This document shows positions 17,996-27,509 of a DNA stretch of 64,000 nt, piece by piece. A program made the position numbers and the translations under genes. The stretch is from contig NZ_NJGU01000006.1 in assembly GCF_002213415.1 (NCBI RefSeq), positions 372,001 through 436,000 of the forward strand. The letters run 5' to 3'. The number at the start of each line of letters is the position of its first letter. Within the stretch, counting starts at the first letter, position 1. Source of the stretch: Herbaspirillum robiniae (GTDB lineage Bacteria; Pseudomonadota; Gammaproteobacteria; Burkholderiales; Burkholderiaceae_D). The notes beneath the pieces were generated by a model that was given only the letters and a program-made list of their open reading frames with translations, did not search any database and was not told the DNA's origin.

Positions 17996-18910
17996 TCAGA
18001 CCTTCTTGCGCGACAGCAGCCACATGCCGGCCAGCACCAGCGCGGTGCCGGTCAGCTGGATGCTGGTGATCGGCTCGTCCAGCAGGGCCGCGCCCATGAA
18101 GAGCGTCGACACTGGGCCGACCAGCCCGGCCTGGGCCGCGGTGGGCGCGCCGATGCGCTCGACCGCGACCATGGTCAGGAACACCGGCAGCACGGTGCAG
18201 AATACGGAGTTGAACAGCGACAGCTGGTAGACGCCGGCGACCTGGGTGAACAGCTCGCCCGGGCTGCGCAGGATGAAGAACTGGATCACGCAGGCGACGC
18301 TGGAGACGCACATCGCGTAGGCCACCAGGCGCACCGCGCCGACGCGCCGCACCAGTTCGCCCGAGGAAATCAGGTAGATCGAATACGTGAAGGCCGAACC
18401 CAGCACCAGCGCGCTGCCCAGCATGACGTTGCTGCCGCCGGTGTTGAGGTCATGCATCAGCACCAGCACGGTGCCGAAGTACGAGACCAGCAGCGCCGCC
18501 CATTCGATCCAGCCGACGCGGCGCTTGAAGAACAGGAAGGCGATCAGCATCACGAAGGACGGCGTGAGGAACAGGATCAGCCGCTCCAGCCCGGCCGAGA
18601 TGTATTGCAGGCCGAGGAAATCGAGGAAGCTCGACAGGTAATAGCCCATCAGCCCCAGCACGGTGATGCGCAGGTAGTCGGCGCGCGCCAGCGGCGGGTT
18701 GGTGCGGGATTTCCAGATCGCCACGGCGAAGAACATGGGGAAGGCGAACACCATGCGCAGCGTGATCACCATCACCGCGTCGACCTGATAGCGGTACATC
18801 AGCTTGGCCACGATGGCCTTGGCGGAAAAGAAGACGGCGCCGACGATGGCGAGCAGGAGGCCGCCGAGGAAGGCCTGGCGATGAGCGGGGTGCTGGACGG
18901 TGGAAGTCAT
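17996..18910 (-). CDS. EamA-family (DMT superfamily) permease
   Basis: 304 residues from the ATG at 18910. About ten transmembrane helices form two EamA repeats; the N-terminal repeat has LLAIVGAVFFSAKAIVAKLMYR and VITLRMVFAFPMFF, and the second repeat ends with SIQLTGTALVLAGMWLLSRKKV. Members export amino acids or other small metabolites, but the substrate cannot be inferred. An in-frame ATG at 18961 would add 17 hydrophilic residues and lies inside the spacer to the upstream gene, so 18910 is preferred. It sits 59 bases from the HerA-like gene upstream. Confidence 0.85.
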   Translation of the reverse strand: MTSTVQHPAHRQAFLGGLLLAIVGAVFFSAKAIVAKLMYRYQVDAVMVITLRMVFAFPMFFAVAIWKSRTNPPLARADYLRITVLGLMGYYLSSFLDFLGLQYISAGLERLILFLTPSFVMLIAFLFFKRRVGWIEWAALLVSYFGTVLVLMHDLNTGGSNVMLGSALVLGSAFTYSIYLISSGELVRRVGAVRLVAYAMCVSSVACVIQFFILRSPGELFTQVAGVYQLSLFNSVFCTVLPVFLTMVAVERIGAPTAAQAGLVGPVSTLFMGAALLDEPITSIQLTGTALVLAGMWLLSRKKV

Positions 18911-18969
18911 GGCCGCGATTGTAAACCGTCCGTCGCCGGCGCGTCGGACGGTCCCGCGCATGCCGCGGC

Positions 18970-20619
18970 TCAGCGCTTCTTCATCAGCGAGCCCAGCACG
19001 CCGCGGATGATCTCGCGCCCGACCTGGGAGCCGATGCTGCGCGCGGCCGACTTGACCATGGCCTGCAGCGGCGAATCGCTGCGGCGGCGGCTGCCGCCGT
19101 TGCCGAAGATGCCGCCGGCGGCATCCTTGAGCAGGTCGCCCAGACCGCCGCCCTGGTCCTGCGGCTGGGGCTGGGGCTGGGATTGCGGTGGCTGCGGCGC
19201 CGGACGCGCCATGCCGCCGGACGGGCGCGCGCCCTGCGCCGGCGGCGTCTGCGCACGGCCGGCCGAGGCGCCCCAGGCGTTGTCGTCGGCCGGCGTCTGC
19301 GACGTGCCCTGGGTCTGCGCGGGCGCCGGCGGCTGCTGCTGGACGGTGCGGCCCTTCAGGCGCTCATAGGCCGATTCGCGGTCGATGGCCTGCTCGTAGA
19401 TGCCGGCCACCAGCGAAGCGGCCATCAGCGCGCGCCGCTCGTCCTCGCTGACCGGGCCGATCTGGGACGGCGGCGTGAGCACATAGCCGCGCTCTACCAC
19501 ATTGGGCCGCCCCTTCTCGTCCAGGAAGGACACCAGCGCCTCGCCCACGCCCAGCTCGGTGATGGCCTGCGCCGTGTTCAGCCTGGGATTGGCGCGGAAG
19601 GTCTCGGCCGCGGCGGTGACGGCCTTCTGGTCGCGCGGCGTGTAGGCGCGCAGCGCATGCTGCACACGGTTGCCGAGCTGGCCCAGCACGGTGTCGGGGA
19701 TGTCCAGCGGATTCTGCGTGACGAAATACACGCCCACGCCCTTGGAGCGGATCAGGCGCACCACCTGCTCGATCTTCTGCAGCAGCGGCTTGGGCGCCTC
19801 GTCGAACAGCAGGTGGGCCTCGTCGAAGAAGAAAGCCATCTTGGGCTTGTCCAGGTCGCCCACTTCCGGCAGGTGCTCGAAGAGCTCCGAGAGCATCCAC
19901 AGCAGGAAGGTCGAATACAGGCGCGGCGCGTTCATCAGCTTGTCGGCCGAGAGGATGTTGATGACGCCTTTTCCGCGGGCGTCGGTCTGCATCCAGTCCT
20001 CGATGTTGAGCATGGGCTCGCCGAAGAACTTGTCGCCGCCCTGCTCGTCGATGGCGATCAGGCCGCGCTGGATGGCGCCGATGCTGGCCGCGGAGATGTT
20101 GCCGTATTCGGTCTTGAACTCGGCCGCATGCTCGCCCACGTGCTGCAGCATGGCGCGCAGGTCCTTGGTGTCCAGCAGCAAGAGGCCGTTGTCGTCGGCG
20201 ATCTTGAACACCAGCTGCAGCACGCCCTGCTGGGTGTCATTCAGGTTCAGCATGCGCGCCAGCATCAGCGGCCCCATGTCGGAAATGGTGGCGCGCACCG
20301 GATGCCCCTTTTCGCCGTAGACATCCCAGAACGCCACGGGCGCGGCGGCCCAGGCCGGCTCGGCCAGGCCCAGGTGGGCCAGGCGTTCCTTGACCTTGGG
20401 CGAAGCGGCTCCCGCCTTGCCCAGGCCGGACAGGTCGCCCTTGACGTCGGCCATGAACACCGGCACGCCGATGTCGGACAGCGCCTGCGCCAGCACCTGC
20501 AGCGTCACCGTCTTGCCGGTGCCGGTGGCGCCGGTGATGCAGCCGTGGCGATTGGCCAGCTGCGGCAGAAGGCAGAGTTGCCCGTCGGAATTGCTGGCGA
20601 TGGGGAGCGGATTTGTCAT
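18970..20619 (-). CDS. HerA-like bipolar ATPase, DUF853 (YjgR type)
   Basis: 549 residues. The P-loop GATGTGKT is at residues 30-37 and Walker B ([17 protein letters not shown]) at about 260. The conserved [30 protein letters not shown] segment is diagnostic of the DUF853/YjgR branch of the HerA/FtsK superfamily. A low-complexity Gln/Pro/Gly-rich linker (about 430-500) precedes a basic C-terminal segment ([26 protein letters not shown]) also seen in this family. Members are hexameric P-loop ATPases of unclear cellular role; DNA pumping is inferred by homology only. It is divergent from yebC and heads the minus-strand run continuing to 16767. Confidence 0.92.
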   Translation of the reverse strand: MTNPLPIASNSDGQLCLLPQLANRHGCITGATGTGKTVTLQVLAQALSDIGVPVFMADVKGDLSGLGKAGAASPKVKERLAHLGLAEPAWAAAPVAFWDVYGEKGHPVRATISDMGPLMLARMLNLNDTQQGVLQLVFKIADDNGLLLLDTKDLRAMLQHVGEHAAEFKTEYGNISAASIGAIQRGLIAIDEQGGDKFFGEPMLNIEDWMQTDARGKGVINILSADKLMNAPRLYSTFLLWMLSELFEHLPEVGDLDKPKMAFFFDEAHLLFDEAPKPLLQKIEQVVRLIRSKGVGVYFVTQNPLDIPDTVLGQLGNRVQHALRAYTPRDQKAVTAAAETFRANPRLNTAQAITELGVGEALVSFLDEKGRPNVVERGYVLTPPSQIGPVSEDERRALMAASLVAGIYEQAIDRESAYERLKGRTVQQQPPAPAQTQGTSQTPADDNAWGASAGRAQTPPAQGARPSGGMARPAPQPPQSQPQPQPQDQGGGLGDLLKDAAGGIFGNGGSRRRSDSPLQAMVKSAARSIGSQVGREIIRGVLGSLMKKR

Positions 20620-20770
20620 GTCTACAAGCCAATCATGGGAGAAATCGGAGGGAGGCGGTATGGTAAAATGCCCGCCCGATTATAGTCAGAACATGGCCAT
20701 ATGATCTTCGAAATTGGCCTCTGATCCGTTCTGTTCTGGCGTCACCCCCATCTCGCAGGAAAGATTCAAC

Positions 20771-21496
20771 ATGGCTGGACACAGCAAATGGGCCAATATT
20801 CAGCATCGCAAAGGCCGTCAGGATGAAAAGCGCGGCCGCGTCTGGACCCGCCTGATCAAGGAAATCACCGTGGCCGCCCGCATGGGCGGCGGCGACGCCG
20901 ACGCCAACCCGCGCCTGCGCCTGGCCGTGGACCGCGCGTCCGACGCCAACATGCCCAAGGACAACGTCACCCGTGCCATCCAGCGCGGCACCGGCGCCCT
21001 GGACGGCGTGAACTACGAGGAAGTGCGCTACGAGGGCTACGGCATCAACGGCGCGGCCATCATCGTCGACTGCATGACCGACAACCGTGTGCGCACCGTG
21101 GCCGAAGTGCGCCACGCCTTCTCCAAGTTCGGCGGCAACATGGGCACCGAAGGCTCGGTGGCCTTCCTGTTCAAGCACTGCGGCCAGCTGATGTACGCCC
21201 CCGGCACCGACGAGAACGCCGTCATGGAAGCGGCGCTGGAAGCCGGCGCCGAAGACGTGCTCACCGACGAGGAAGGCGGCATCGAAGTGCTGACCGGACC
21301 GAACGACTTCTCCGCCGTGAAGGCCGCCATGGAAGCGGCCGGCTTCAAGGCCGAGCTCGCCGAGATCACCATGAAGCCGTCGACCGAGACCGTGTTCTCC
21401 GGCGAAGACGGTGTAAAGATGCAGAAACTGCTGGACGCGCTGGAGAACCTGGACGACACCCAGGAGCTCTATACCAATGCCGTCATTGAAGAATAA
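20771..21496 (+). CDS. yebC: YebC/PmpR-family protein
   Basis: 241 residues from the ATG at 20771 (AGGAAAGATTCAAC upstream). The N-terminus [22 protein letters not shown] is invariant in the TACO1/YebC family. Later motifs include [36 protein letters not shown] and [18 protein letters not shown]. Family members are known either as DNA-binding regulators or, more recently, as ribosome-associated factors that ease translation of proline stretches; which applies here cannot be read from the sequence. It is followed after 26 bases by purD. A possible -10 hexamer TATAGT is at 20681-20686. Confidence 0.96.
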   Translation: MAGHSKWANIQHRKGRQDEKRGRVWTRLIKEITVAARMGGGDADANPRLRLAVDRASDANMPKDNVTRAIQRGTGALDGVNYEEVRYEGYGINGAAIIVDCMTDNRVRTVAEVRHAFSKFGGNMGTEGSVAFLFKHCGQLMYAPGTDENAVMEAALEAGAEDVLTDEEGGIEVLTGPNDFSAVKAAMEAAGFKAELAEITMKPSTETVFSGEDGVKMQKLLDALENLDDTQELYTNAVIEE

Positions 21497-21522
21497 TCCG
21501 CCCCACTAACAAGCGAATCCAC

Positions 21523-22791
21523 ATGAAAATCCTAGTCGTCGGCTCCGGTGGCCGTGAACACGCCCTGGCCTGGTCCATCGCCAAGTCGCCGCGCATCCAG
21601 AAGGTCTACGTCGCGCCCGGCAACGGCGGCACCGCACTGGACGAGCGCCTGCAGAACATCGCCATCACCGACCCCAGCGCCCTGGCCGACTTCGTCGAGC
21701 AGGAGCACATCGCGCTGACCGTGGTCGGCCCGGAAGCGCCGCTGGCGGCCGGCATCGTCAACGTGTTCCGCGCGCGCGGCCTGAAGATCTTCGGCCCCAC
21801 CCGGGAAGCGGCCCAGCTGGAAAGCTCCAAGGACTTCGCCAAGGCCTTCATGCATCGCCACGCGATCCCGACCGCCGAATACCAGACCTTCTCGGACGTG
21901 GCCGCCGCGCATGACTACATCGCCAGGAAGGGCGCGCCCATCGTGATCAAGGCCGACGGCCTGGCCGCCGGCAAGGGCGTGGTGGTCGCCATGACACTGG
22001 AAGAGGCGCATCAGGCCGTCGACATGATGCTCTCCGACAACAAGCTGGGCGACGCCGGCGCGCGCGTGGTGATCGAGGAATTCCTGGCCGGCGAAGAAGC
22101 CTCCTTCATCGTCATGGTGGACGGCAAGAACATCCTGCCGCTGGCCACCAGCCAGGACCACAAGCGTCTGCAGGACAACGACCAGGGCCCCAACACCGGC
22201 GGCATGGGCGCCTATTCGCCCGCCCCGATCGTGACCCCGGCGCTGCATGCGCGCGTGATGCGCGAGATCATCGTCCCCACCGTGCAGGGCATGGCCAAGG
22301 ACGGCATCCCGTTCTCCGGCTTCCTCTACGCCGGCCTGATGATCGACGCCGAAGGCAACCCCAAGACGCTGGAATTCAACTGCCGCATGGGCGACCCGGA
22401 AACCCAGCCCATCATGGCGCGCCTGAAGACCGACCTGCTGACCGTGTTCGAGCACGCCGTGACCGGCACGCTGGACAAGGTCGAGCTGGAATGGGACCGC
22501 CGCACCGCGCTGGGCGTGGTGATGGCCGCCTACAACTATCCGGATACCCCGCGCAACGGCGACCTGATCACCGACATCCCGGCCGAAACGCCGGACTGCG
22601 TCACCTTCCACGCCGGCACCACCCTGACCGGCGACCGGCTGACCACCTCGGGCGGCCGCGTGCTGTGCGTGGTGGGCCTGGGCGACAGCGTCAAGGTCGC
22701 GCAAAAGCACGCCTACGACGCCGCCGACCTGATCCATTTCGAAGGCTCGCAGATGCGCCGCGACATCGGCTGGCGCGCACTGAAGCGCTAA
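21523..22791 (+). CDS. purD: Phosphoribosylamine-glycine ligase
   Basis: 422 residues, the standard length of bacterial PurD. The N-terminal Rossmann region MKILVVGSGGREHALAW, the ATP-grasp segment KADGLAAGKGVVVA and the family signature LEFNCRMGDPETQ are all present. It ligates glycine to phosphoribosylamine with ATP in the second step of purine synthesis. The gene starts 26 bases after yebC and is probably cotranscribed with it. A hairpin and then a terminator follow the stop. Confidence 0.97.
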   Translation: MKILVVGSGGREHALAWSIAKSPRIQKVYVAPGNGGTALDERLQNIAITDPSALADFVEQEHIALTVVGPEAPLAAGIVNVFRARGLKIFGPTREAAQLESSKDFAKAFMHRHAIPTAEYQTFSDVAAAHDYIARKGAPIVIKADGLAAGKGVVVAMTLEEAHQAVDMMLSDNKLGDAGARVVIEEFLAGEEASFIVMVDGKNILPLATSQDHKRLQDNDQGPNTGGMGAYSPAPIVTPALHARVMREIIVPTVQGMAKDGIPFSGFLYAGLMIDAEGNPKTLEFNCRMGDPETQPIMARLKTDLLTVFEHAVTGTLDKVELEWDRRTALGVVMAAYNYPDTPRNGDLITDIPAETPDCVTFHAGTTLTGDRLTTSGGRVLCVVGLGDSVKVAQKHAYDAADLIHFEGSQMRRDIGWRALKR

Positions 22792-22842
22792 GCCGGCGGG
22801 CGCGACCGGCGCCTCAGGCGCCGGCTCGACATGCAATGAACG

Positions 22843-22884
22843 ATCCCTCGCAAAGCCGCGTGTTTTGCGGGGGATTTGTTCTTT
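22843..22884 (+). terminator. Intrinsic terminator after purD
   Basis: ATCCCTCGCAAA (22843-22854) pairs with TTTGCGGGGGAT (22864-22875, one U-G pair) around a short loop and is followed by TTGTTCTTTTG. A separate perfect 8-bp hairpin, CCGGCGCC with GGCGCCGG and a three-base loop (22806-22824), lies upstream without a T run. Confidence 0.7.
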
Positions 22885-23049
22885 TGCCCTCGCCCCTTTC
22901 GCATAAAATCGCAGGCGCACTGCAACAAAAGCGCCATGCGGCGAACTAAACAGCTCACGCGGGCGGCCGCCGGATTGCCTTCCTGACAATCCGGCACCAC
23001 AGCCGGCCCGCTGCAACCCTGGACACAAGAAGCAGAAAAGGAACCACGC

Positions 23050-23880
23050 ATGCAACAACACCTCCTCAACCTCGACACCCTGATCAACCTCTACCTGGTG
23101 CCGTTCGGCCTCAAGGTGCTCGCCGCCATCGCCATCTGGATCATCGGCGGCATGTTCATCAACACCTTCGCCAAGGTGGTGCGCCGCGTGCTGAGCGCGC
23201 GCCAGTTCGAGACCACGCTGATCAACTACGCGATCTCGGCCATCCACGTGATCCTGCGCATCATGCTGGTGATGGGCATCCTGGAAGTGTGCGGCATCCC
23301 CACCACCTCGTTCGCGGCCATGATCGGCGCGGTCGGCGTGGCGCTGGGCGTGGCCTGGTCGGGCCTCTTGGCCAACTTCGCGGCCGGCATCTTCCTGGTG
23401 GTGCTGCGCCCGTTCAAGGTGGGCGACTACATCACCGCCGCCGGCCAGACCGGCAGCGTCTCCGACATCGGCCTGGTGACCACCATCATCACCACCGACA
23501 ACAACCTGCGCGTGATCATCGGCAACAACAAGCTGTTCTCGGACAACATCATCAACTACAACGTCAACCCGACGCGCCGCACCGACCTGCGTTGCCAGAT
23601 CGCCTACAGCGTCGATCCGCAGGAAGCCATGGCCAAGCTGATGGCGCGCATCAAGCAGATCCCCAACGTGCTGGAAACCCCGGCGCCGGGTATCGCCATC
23701 CAGGAATTCAACGCCACCGGCACCCTGATCGCGCTGCGCATCCACGCGCCCACGCCCAACTTCGGCCAGGTCTACAACGACGTGCAGAACGCCGTCGCCG
23801 AGGTCTGCCTGAAGGAAGGCTGGCCGGCCCCTGCGACCTACCAGGTTGCGGTGCCGTTGGCGCAACCGCCACAGGCCTGA
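23050..23880 (+). CDS. MscS-family small-conductance mechanosensitive channel
   Basis: 276 residues, the size of E. coli MscS. Three transmembrane helices are visible: TM1 about 20-42 (LKVLAAIAIWIIGGMFIN), TM2 about 60-85, and the Gly/Ala-rich pore helix TM3 near 92-120 (AMIGAVGVALGVAWSGLLANFAAG). The cytoplasmic beta domain starts at LRPFKVGDYI and contains TTDNNLRVIIGNNKLFSDNIINY; the C-terminal alpha-beta cage follows. It opens on hypo-osmotic shock to release solutes. A strong terminator follows the stop. Confidence 0.95.
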   Translation: MQQHLLNLDTLINLYLVPFGLKVLAAIAIWIIGGMFINTFAKVVRRVLSARQFETTLINYAISAIHVILRIMLVMGILEVCGIPTTSFAAMIGAVGVALGVAWSGLLANFAAGIFLVVLRPFKVGDYITAAGQTGSVSDIGLVTTIITTDNNLRVIIGNNKLFSDNIINYNVNPTRRTDLRCQIAYSVDPQEAMAKLMARIKQIPNVLETPAPGIAIQEFNATGTLIALRIHAPTPNFGQVYNDVQNAVAEVCLKEGWPAPATYQVAVPLAQPPQA

Positions 23881-23900
23881 CCCGAAATGCGGCAAAACAA

Positions 23901-23927
23901 GCCCGGCTCAGGCCGGGCTTTTGTTTT
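23901..23927 (+). terminator. Intrinsic terminator after the mscS-type gene
   Basis: GCCCGGC and GCCGGGC form a 7-bp stem around TCAG (23901-23918), followed by TTTTGTTTT. It lies 20 bases after the channel gene stop. Confidence 0.85.
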
Positions 23928-24003
23928 GGAGCGCCCGGAGAAGGCCCCGGCAAGGTACAATCCCGGGGTTAAGAACTCATTACGTGCCCCAGAGCGACAC
24001 GCC

Positions 24004-24924
24004 GTGACCACCTCCTCCAACGCACAAAGCGCTACCTCTTCCGTCAAGGCCTACCTGCAGGATTTGCAACACCGCATCGTCTCCGCCCTCGAACAGGCGG
24101 ACGGCAAGTCCTTCCTGTCCGATTCCTGGGAACGCCCGGAAGGCGGCGGCGGGACCTCGCGCCTGCTGGAAGAAGGCAACGTGATCGAGCGCGGCGGCGT
24201 GGGCTTCTCGCACGTGATGGGCAAGAACCTGCCGCCTTCGGCCGCGGCCAACCGCCCGCATATCGCCGGGCGCGAGTGGGAAGCGATGGGCGTGTCGCTG
24301 GTGCTGCACCCGCGCAACCCGCACATCCCGACGGTGCACATGAACGTGCGCTTCTTCACCACCCACGCCGAAGGCGAAGAGCCGGTATGGTGGTTCGGCG
24401 GCGGCATGGACCTGACGCCCTATTACGGCGTCGAGGAAGACGCGCGACACTTCCACCGCACCTGCCGCGATGCGCTGGCGCCGTACGGCGAGGACCTGTA
24501 TCCGCGCTTCAAGCAGTGGTGCGACGAATACTTCTACCTGAAGCATCGCAAGGAGCCGCGCGGCGTGGGCGGCATCTTCTTCGACGATTTCAACGCCCTG
24601 CCCTTCGAGCAGGCCTTCGCCATGCAGCGCAGCGTGGGCGACGCCTTCCTGGACGCCTACCTGCCGATCCTGGCGGCGCGCCGCGACACGCCTTTCGGCG
24701 AGCGCGAACGCGACTTCCAGGCCTATCGCCGCGGGCGCTATGTGGAATTCAACCTGGTGTTCGACCGCGGCACGCTGTTCGGCCTGCAGTCGGGCGGCCG
24801 CACCGAGTCGATCCTGATGTCGATGCCGCCGCTGGTGAAATGGCGCTACGACTGGCACCCCGAACCCGGCAGCGCCGAAGCGCGGCTGTATTCCGATTTC
24901 CTGGCGCACAAGGAATGGCTGTAA
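24004..24924 (+). CDS. hemF: Oxygen-dependent coproporphyrinogen III oxidase
   Basis: 306 residues if translation starts at the GTG at 24004; the next in-frame ATG lies well inside the conserved domain. The frame runs further upstream, but through the channel-gene terminator, so a longer protein is unlikely. Family motifs are [57 protein letters not shown] and [20 protein letters not shown]. The enzyme makes two oxidative decarboxylations of coproporphyrinogen III in aerobic heme synthesis. Its stop overlaps the nadD start (TAATG). Confidence 0.95.
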   Translation: MTTSSNAQSATSSVKAYLQDLQHRIVSALEQADGKSFLSDSWERPEGGGGTSRLLEEGNVIERGGVGFSHVMGKNLPPSAAANRPHIAGREWEAMGVSLVLHPRNPHIPTVHMNVRFFTTHAEGEEPVWWFGGGMDLTPYYGVEEDARHFHRTCRDALAPYGEDLYPRFKQWCDEYFYLKHRKEPRGVGGIFFDDFNALPFEQAFAMQRSVGDAFLDAYLPILAARRDTPFGERERDFQAYRRGRYVEFNLVFDRGTLFGLQSGGRTESILMSMPPLVKWRYDWHPEPGSAEARLYSDFLAHKEWL

Positions 24925-25595
24925 TGGCGCCGCAGGCGCAAACGGCATCGCGCTGTATTGCCGTGCTGGGCGGCAGCTTCGACCCGGTGCACAATGGGCA
25001 TGTGCTGCTGGCCGAGCATTTCGTGCAATTGCTGCGACCCGACGAGCTGCGCGTGATTCCCGCCGGCAACCCCTGGCAGAAGCACGGCCTGCAGGCCTCG
25101 CCCGCGGACCGGGTGGAAATGGTGCGGCGCGCCTTCGATGCCCGGCAGGTGCCGGTGGTGATCGATGAGCAGGAGATTCGCCGCACCAGCGCGACCTACA
25201 CCATCGACACCCTGCGCGCGCTGCGCGCGGAACTCGGTCCGGCGGTGTCCATCGTATTTCTGATGGGCGCCGACCAGCTGCTGCACCTGGATACCTGGCA
25301 ACATTGGCAGGAATTATTTGATTACGCACATTTGTGCGCCGCTTCGCGCCCAGGTTTCACCCTGGCCGAGGCACATGTGCCGCCGGCGGTGATGGAAGAA
25401 TTCAAACGCCGCAGCGGCAGCCCGCAAGACATACGCAGCACCACGCACGGATACGGCTACCTGGCCTCCGGGCTGGCGGTCGACATCTCGTCGACCGAAA
25501 TCCGTGCCCAGCTGCAACGTGGCGCCCGTCCTGATTCGCTGATTCCGGGCGGGGTGCTAGACTATATCGAACAACAACATCTGTACCGAAACTAA
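24924..25595 (+). CDS. nadD: Nicotinate-nucleotide adenylyltransferase
   Basis: 223 residues. The nucleotidyltransferase motif GGSFDPVHNGHVLLAEH lies near the N-terminus and the second ATP motif ISSTEIRAQL near the C-terminus. It adenylates nicotinate mononucleotide in NAD synthesis. The ATG at 24924 overlaps the hemF stop by one base and has AAGGA nine bases upstream; an in-frame ATG at 24915 lies directly on that AAGGA and is less likely. The stop overlaps the rsfS start in the same TAATG way, so hemF, nadD and rsfS should be translationally coupled. Confidence 0.95.
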   Translation: MAPQAQTASRCIAVLGGSFDPVHNGHVLLAEHFVQLLRPDELRVIPAGNPWQKHGLQASPADRVEMVRRAFDARQVPVVIDEQEIRRTSATYTIDTLRALRAELGPAVSIVFLMGADQLLHLDTWQHWQELFDYAHLCAASRPGFTLAEAHVPPAVMEEFKRRSGSPQDIRSTTHGYGYLASGLAVDISSTEIRAQLQRGARPDSLIPGGVLDYIEQQHLYRN

Positions 25596-26371
25596 TGGAC
25601 ATCAAAAAACTGCAAACCCTGGTCGTGGACGCCCTGGAAGACGTGAAGGCCCAGGAAATCCGCATCTTCGACACCACCCACCTGACCAGCCTGTTCGACC
25701 GCGTGGCGATCGCCTCCGGTACCTCCAACCGTCAGACCAAGGCGCTGGCCGCCTCGGTGCGCGACAAGGTCAAGTCCAAGGGCGGCAATGTCGTCAGCAT
25801 GGAAGGCGAAGACACCGGTGAATGGGTGCTGGTCGACTTGGGCGACATGATCGTCCACATCATGCAGCCGGCCATCCGCGCCTACTACCGCCTGGAAGAA
25901 ATCTGGGGCGACAAGGAAGTGAAACTGGGCGCCGCCAAGCGCACCGGCACCTCCGCCGCCGCCAAGCGCGCCGCAGCCGAAGATGGCCCGGCCCCGAAGA
26001 TGCGCCGCACCAAGGCTCAAGCTGAAGCCGTCGAAGCCAGCCAGGCGCTGGACGATGAAGACGAGCCGAAGAAGCCGGCCCGCAAGCCGCGCACCACGGC
26101 GGCCACCGGCACGACTACCCGTACCCCGCGCGCCGGCACCACTACGCGCACCACCGGCACCAAGGCTACGGCTGCCAAGACCACCACCACCACCCGCTCG
26201 ACCTCGGCCAAGGCCGGTACTGCGGCGAAACCCGCCGCGAAAACGGCGGCCAAACCCGCAGCCAAGAAGACCGCGGCACCCAAGACCCCGACCGGCAAGA
26301 CCGTGCGCGTGGCAGCAGCCAAGAGCAACTCTGCCAAGAAGCCAGCGTCCAAACGCGTCTCCAAGGCTTGA
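25595..26371 (+). CDS. rsfS: Ribosomal silencing factor RsfS with a long basic C-terminal tail
   Basis: 258 residues. Residues 1-112 form a normal RsfS domain ([50 protein letters not shown]), which binds uL14 and blocks joining of ribosomal subunits when nutrients are short. The usual protein is about 105-130 residues. Here another roughly 145 residues follow: an Ala/Glu-rich segment, then a Thr/Ala/Lys/Pro-rich tail with AAKP and AAKT repeats resembling histone H1-type tails. The frame stays open and overlaps rlmH at its stop (TGATG), so the tail is real coding sequence and not a frameshift artefact. Its function is unknown. Confidence 0.93.
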   Translation: MDIKKLQTLVVDALEDVKAQEIRIFDTTHLTSLFDRVAIASGTSNRQTKALAASVRDKVKSKGGNVVSMEGEDTGEWVLVDLGDMIVHIMQPAIRAYYRLEEIWGDKEVKLGAAKRTGTSAAAKRAAAEDGPAPKMRRTKAQAEAVEASQALDDEDEPKKPARKPRTTAATGTTTRTPRAGTTTRTTGTKATAAKTTTTTRSTSAKAGTAAKPAAKTAAKPAAKKTAAPKTPTGKTVRVAAAKSNSAKKPASKRVSKA

Positions 26372-26841
26372 TGCAGCTGGTCATTGCGGCCGTCGGCCAC
26401 AAGATGCCGGCGTGGATCGAAACCGGCTTTCAGGAATATGCCAAGCGCATGCCGCCTGAATGCCGGATCCTGCTCAAGGAAATCAAACCCGTTGAACGCT
26501 CCGGCAGCCGCACGGCCGAAACCGTGATGGCGCAGGAGCGCGAGAAGATCGAGGCGGCGCTGCCCAAGGGCGCGCGCGTGATCGCCCTCGACGAGCGCGG
26601 CCGCGACTGGACCTCGGTGCAGCTGTCGCAAAACCTGGTCCAGTGGCAGCAGGACGGCCGCGACGTCGCCTTCGTCATCGGCGGCGCCGACGGGCTTGAT
26701 CCCGGTTTCAAGGCCGGCGCCGACACGCTGATACGTATTTCCAGCATGACCTTGCCGCACGGCATGGTGCGCGTCATGCTGGCAGAACAACTGTACCGGG
26801 CGTGGTCGATCACCCAGAATCATCCGTATCACCGCGCCTGA
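26371..26841 (+). CDS. rlmH: 23S rRNA pseudouridine-1915 N3-methyltransferase
   Basis: 156 residues from the ATG at 26371, matching the canonical RlmH size; a TTG one codon upstream is not needed. The SPOUT-fold AdoMet loop [14 protein letters not shown] and the C-terminal knot [22 protein letters not shown] with the ending NHPYHR are conserved. It methylates pseudouridine 1915 of 23S rRNA in assembled ribosomes. The start overlaps the rsfS stop by one base. Confidence 0.97.
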   Translation: MQLVIAAVGHKMPAWIETGFQEYAKRMPPECRILLKEIKPVERSGSRTAETVMAQEREKIEAALPKGARVIALDERGRDWTSVQLSQNLVQWQQDGRDVAFVIGGADGLDPGFKAGADTLIRISSMTLPHGMVRVMLAEQLYRAWSITQNHPYHRA

Positions 26842-26894
26842 CATTGGATACCACTACTGCGGCGCCACGTGCCGCGGAGATGAAATGAGTGCCC

Positions 26895-27509
26895 ATGAAA
26901 CAAGCGGAACAGAAGATCTACCTGGCTTCCAAGAGCCCGCGCCGGCGTGAACTGCTGCGCCAGATCGGCATCGATTTCGAACTGCTGCTGTCGGAAAAGG
27001 AAGTCGACGAAAGCGTGCTGCCCAATGAAGGCCCGCTGGACTATGTCGCCCGCGTCACCCGCGACAAGCTCGAGAGCGCGCAGCAGACCATGATCCTGCG
27101 CCAGCTGCCGCACCGCCCCCTGCTGTCGGCCGACACCACCGTGGTGATCGACCACCTGATCCTGGGCAAGCCGGCCAGCCACGAAGAAGCGGTGCAGATG
27201 ATCACCCGCCTGTCCGGCCGCACCCACCAGGTGCTCACCAGCGTCGCGGTGGGCCTGACCATGGGCGTGGAGACCGAGATCTGGCAGATCACCCAGCAGT
27301 CGGACGTGAGCTTCGCGGCGCTGACCACGGATGCCATCGAAGCCTATTGCAGCACCATCGAACCTTACGACAAGGCTGGCGCCTACGGCATCCAGGGCCT
27401 GGCCTCCATGTTCATCAGCAATATCGTCGGCAGCCATTCCGGTATCATGGGACTGCCGCTGTTCGAGACGGCTCAACTATTACAAAAAGCGGGCGTCCGT
27501 ATCCTATGA
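26895..27509 (+). CDS. maf: Maf-family nucleoside triphosphate pyrophosphatase
   Basis: 204 residues from the ATG at 26895. The N-terminal motif LASKSPRRRELLRQIGIDF and the central SADTTVVIDHLILGKP (with the catalytic Asp) define the family, together with YDKAGAYGIQGLASMFI near the C-terminus. Maf proteins hydrolyse dTTP, UTP or modified nucleotides to monophosphates. The SKSPRR and KAGAYGIQG signatures point to the YhdE (dTTP/UTP) rather than the YceF subgroup. Its stop overlaps the rng start (ATGA). Confidence 0.94.
   Translation: MKQAEQKIYLASKSPRRRELLRQIGIDFELLLSEKEVDESVLPNEGPLDYVARVTRDKLESAQQTMILRQLPHRPLLSADTTVVIDHLILGKPASHEEAVQMITRLSGRTHQVLTSVAVGLTMGVETEIWQITQQSDVSFAALTTDAIEAYCSTIEPYDKAGAYGIQGLASMFISNIVGSHSGIMGLPLFETAQLLQKAGVRIL

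Noticed and set aside
22806..22824. Perfect 8-bp hairpin after purD as a terminator
   Set aside because: It lacks a T run; the hairpin at 22843-22884 with a T-rich tail is the better terminator.
21532..23895. Minus-strand frame of 787 codons
   Set aside because: It is antisense to purD and the mscS-type gene, both secure.
26008..26371. Frameshift or misassembly creating the RsfS tail
   Set aside because: The tail keeps one open frame with consistent composition and ends in a precise TGATG overlap with rlmH, so it is genuine coding sequence.
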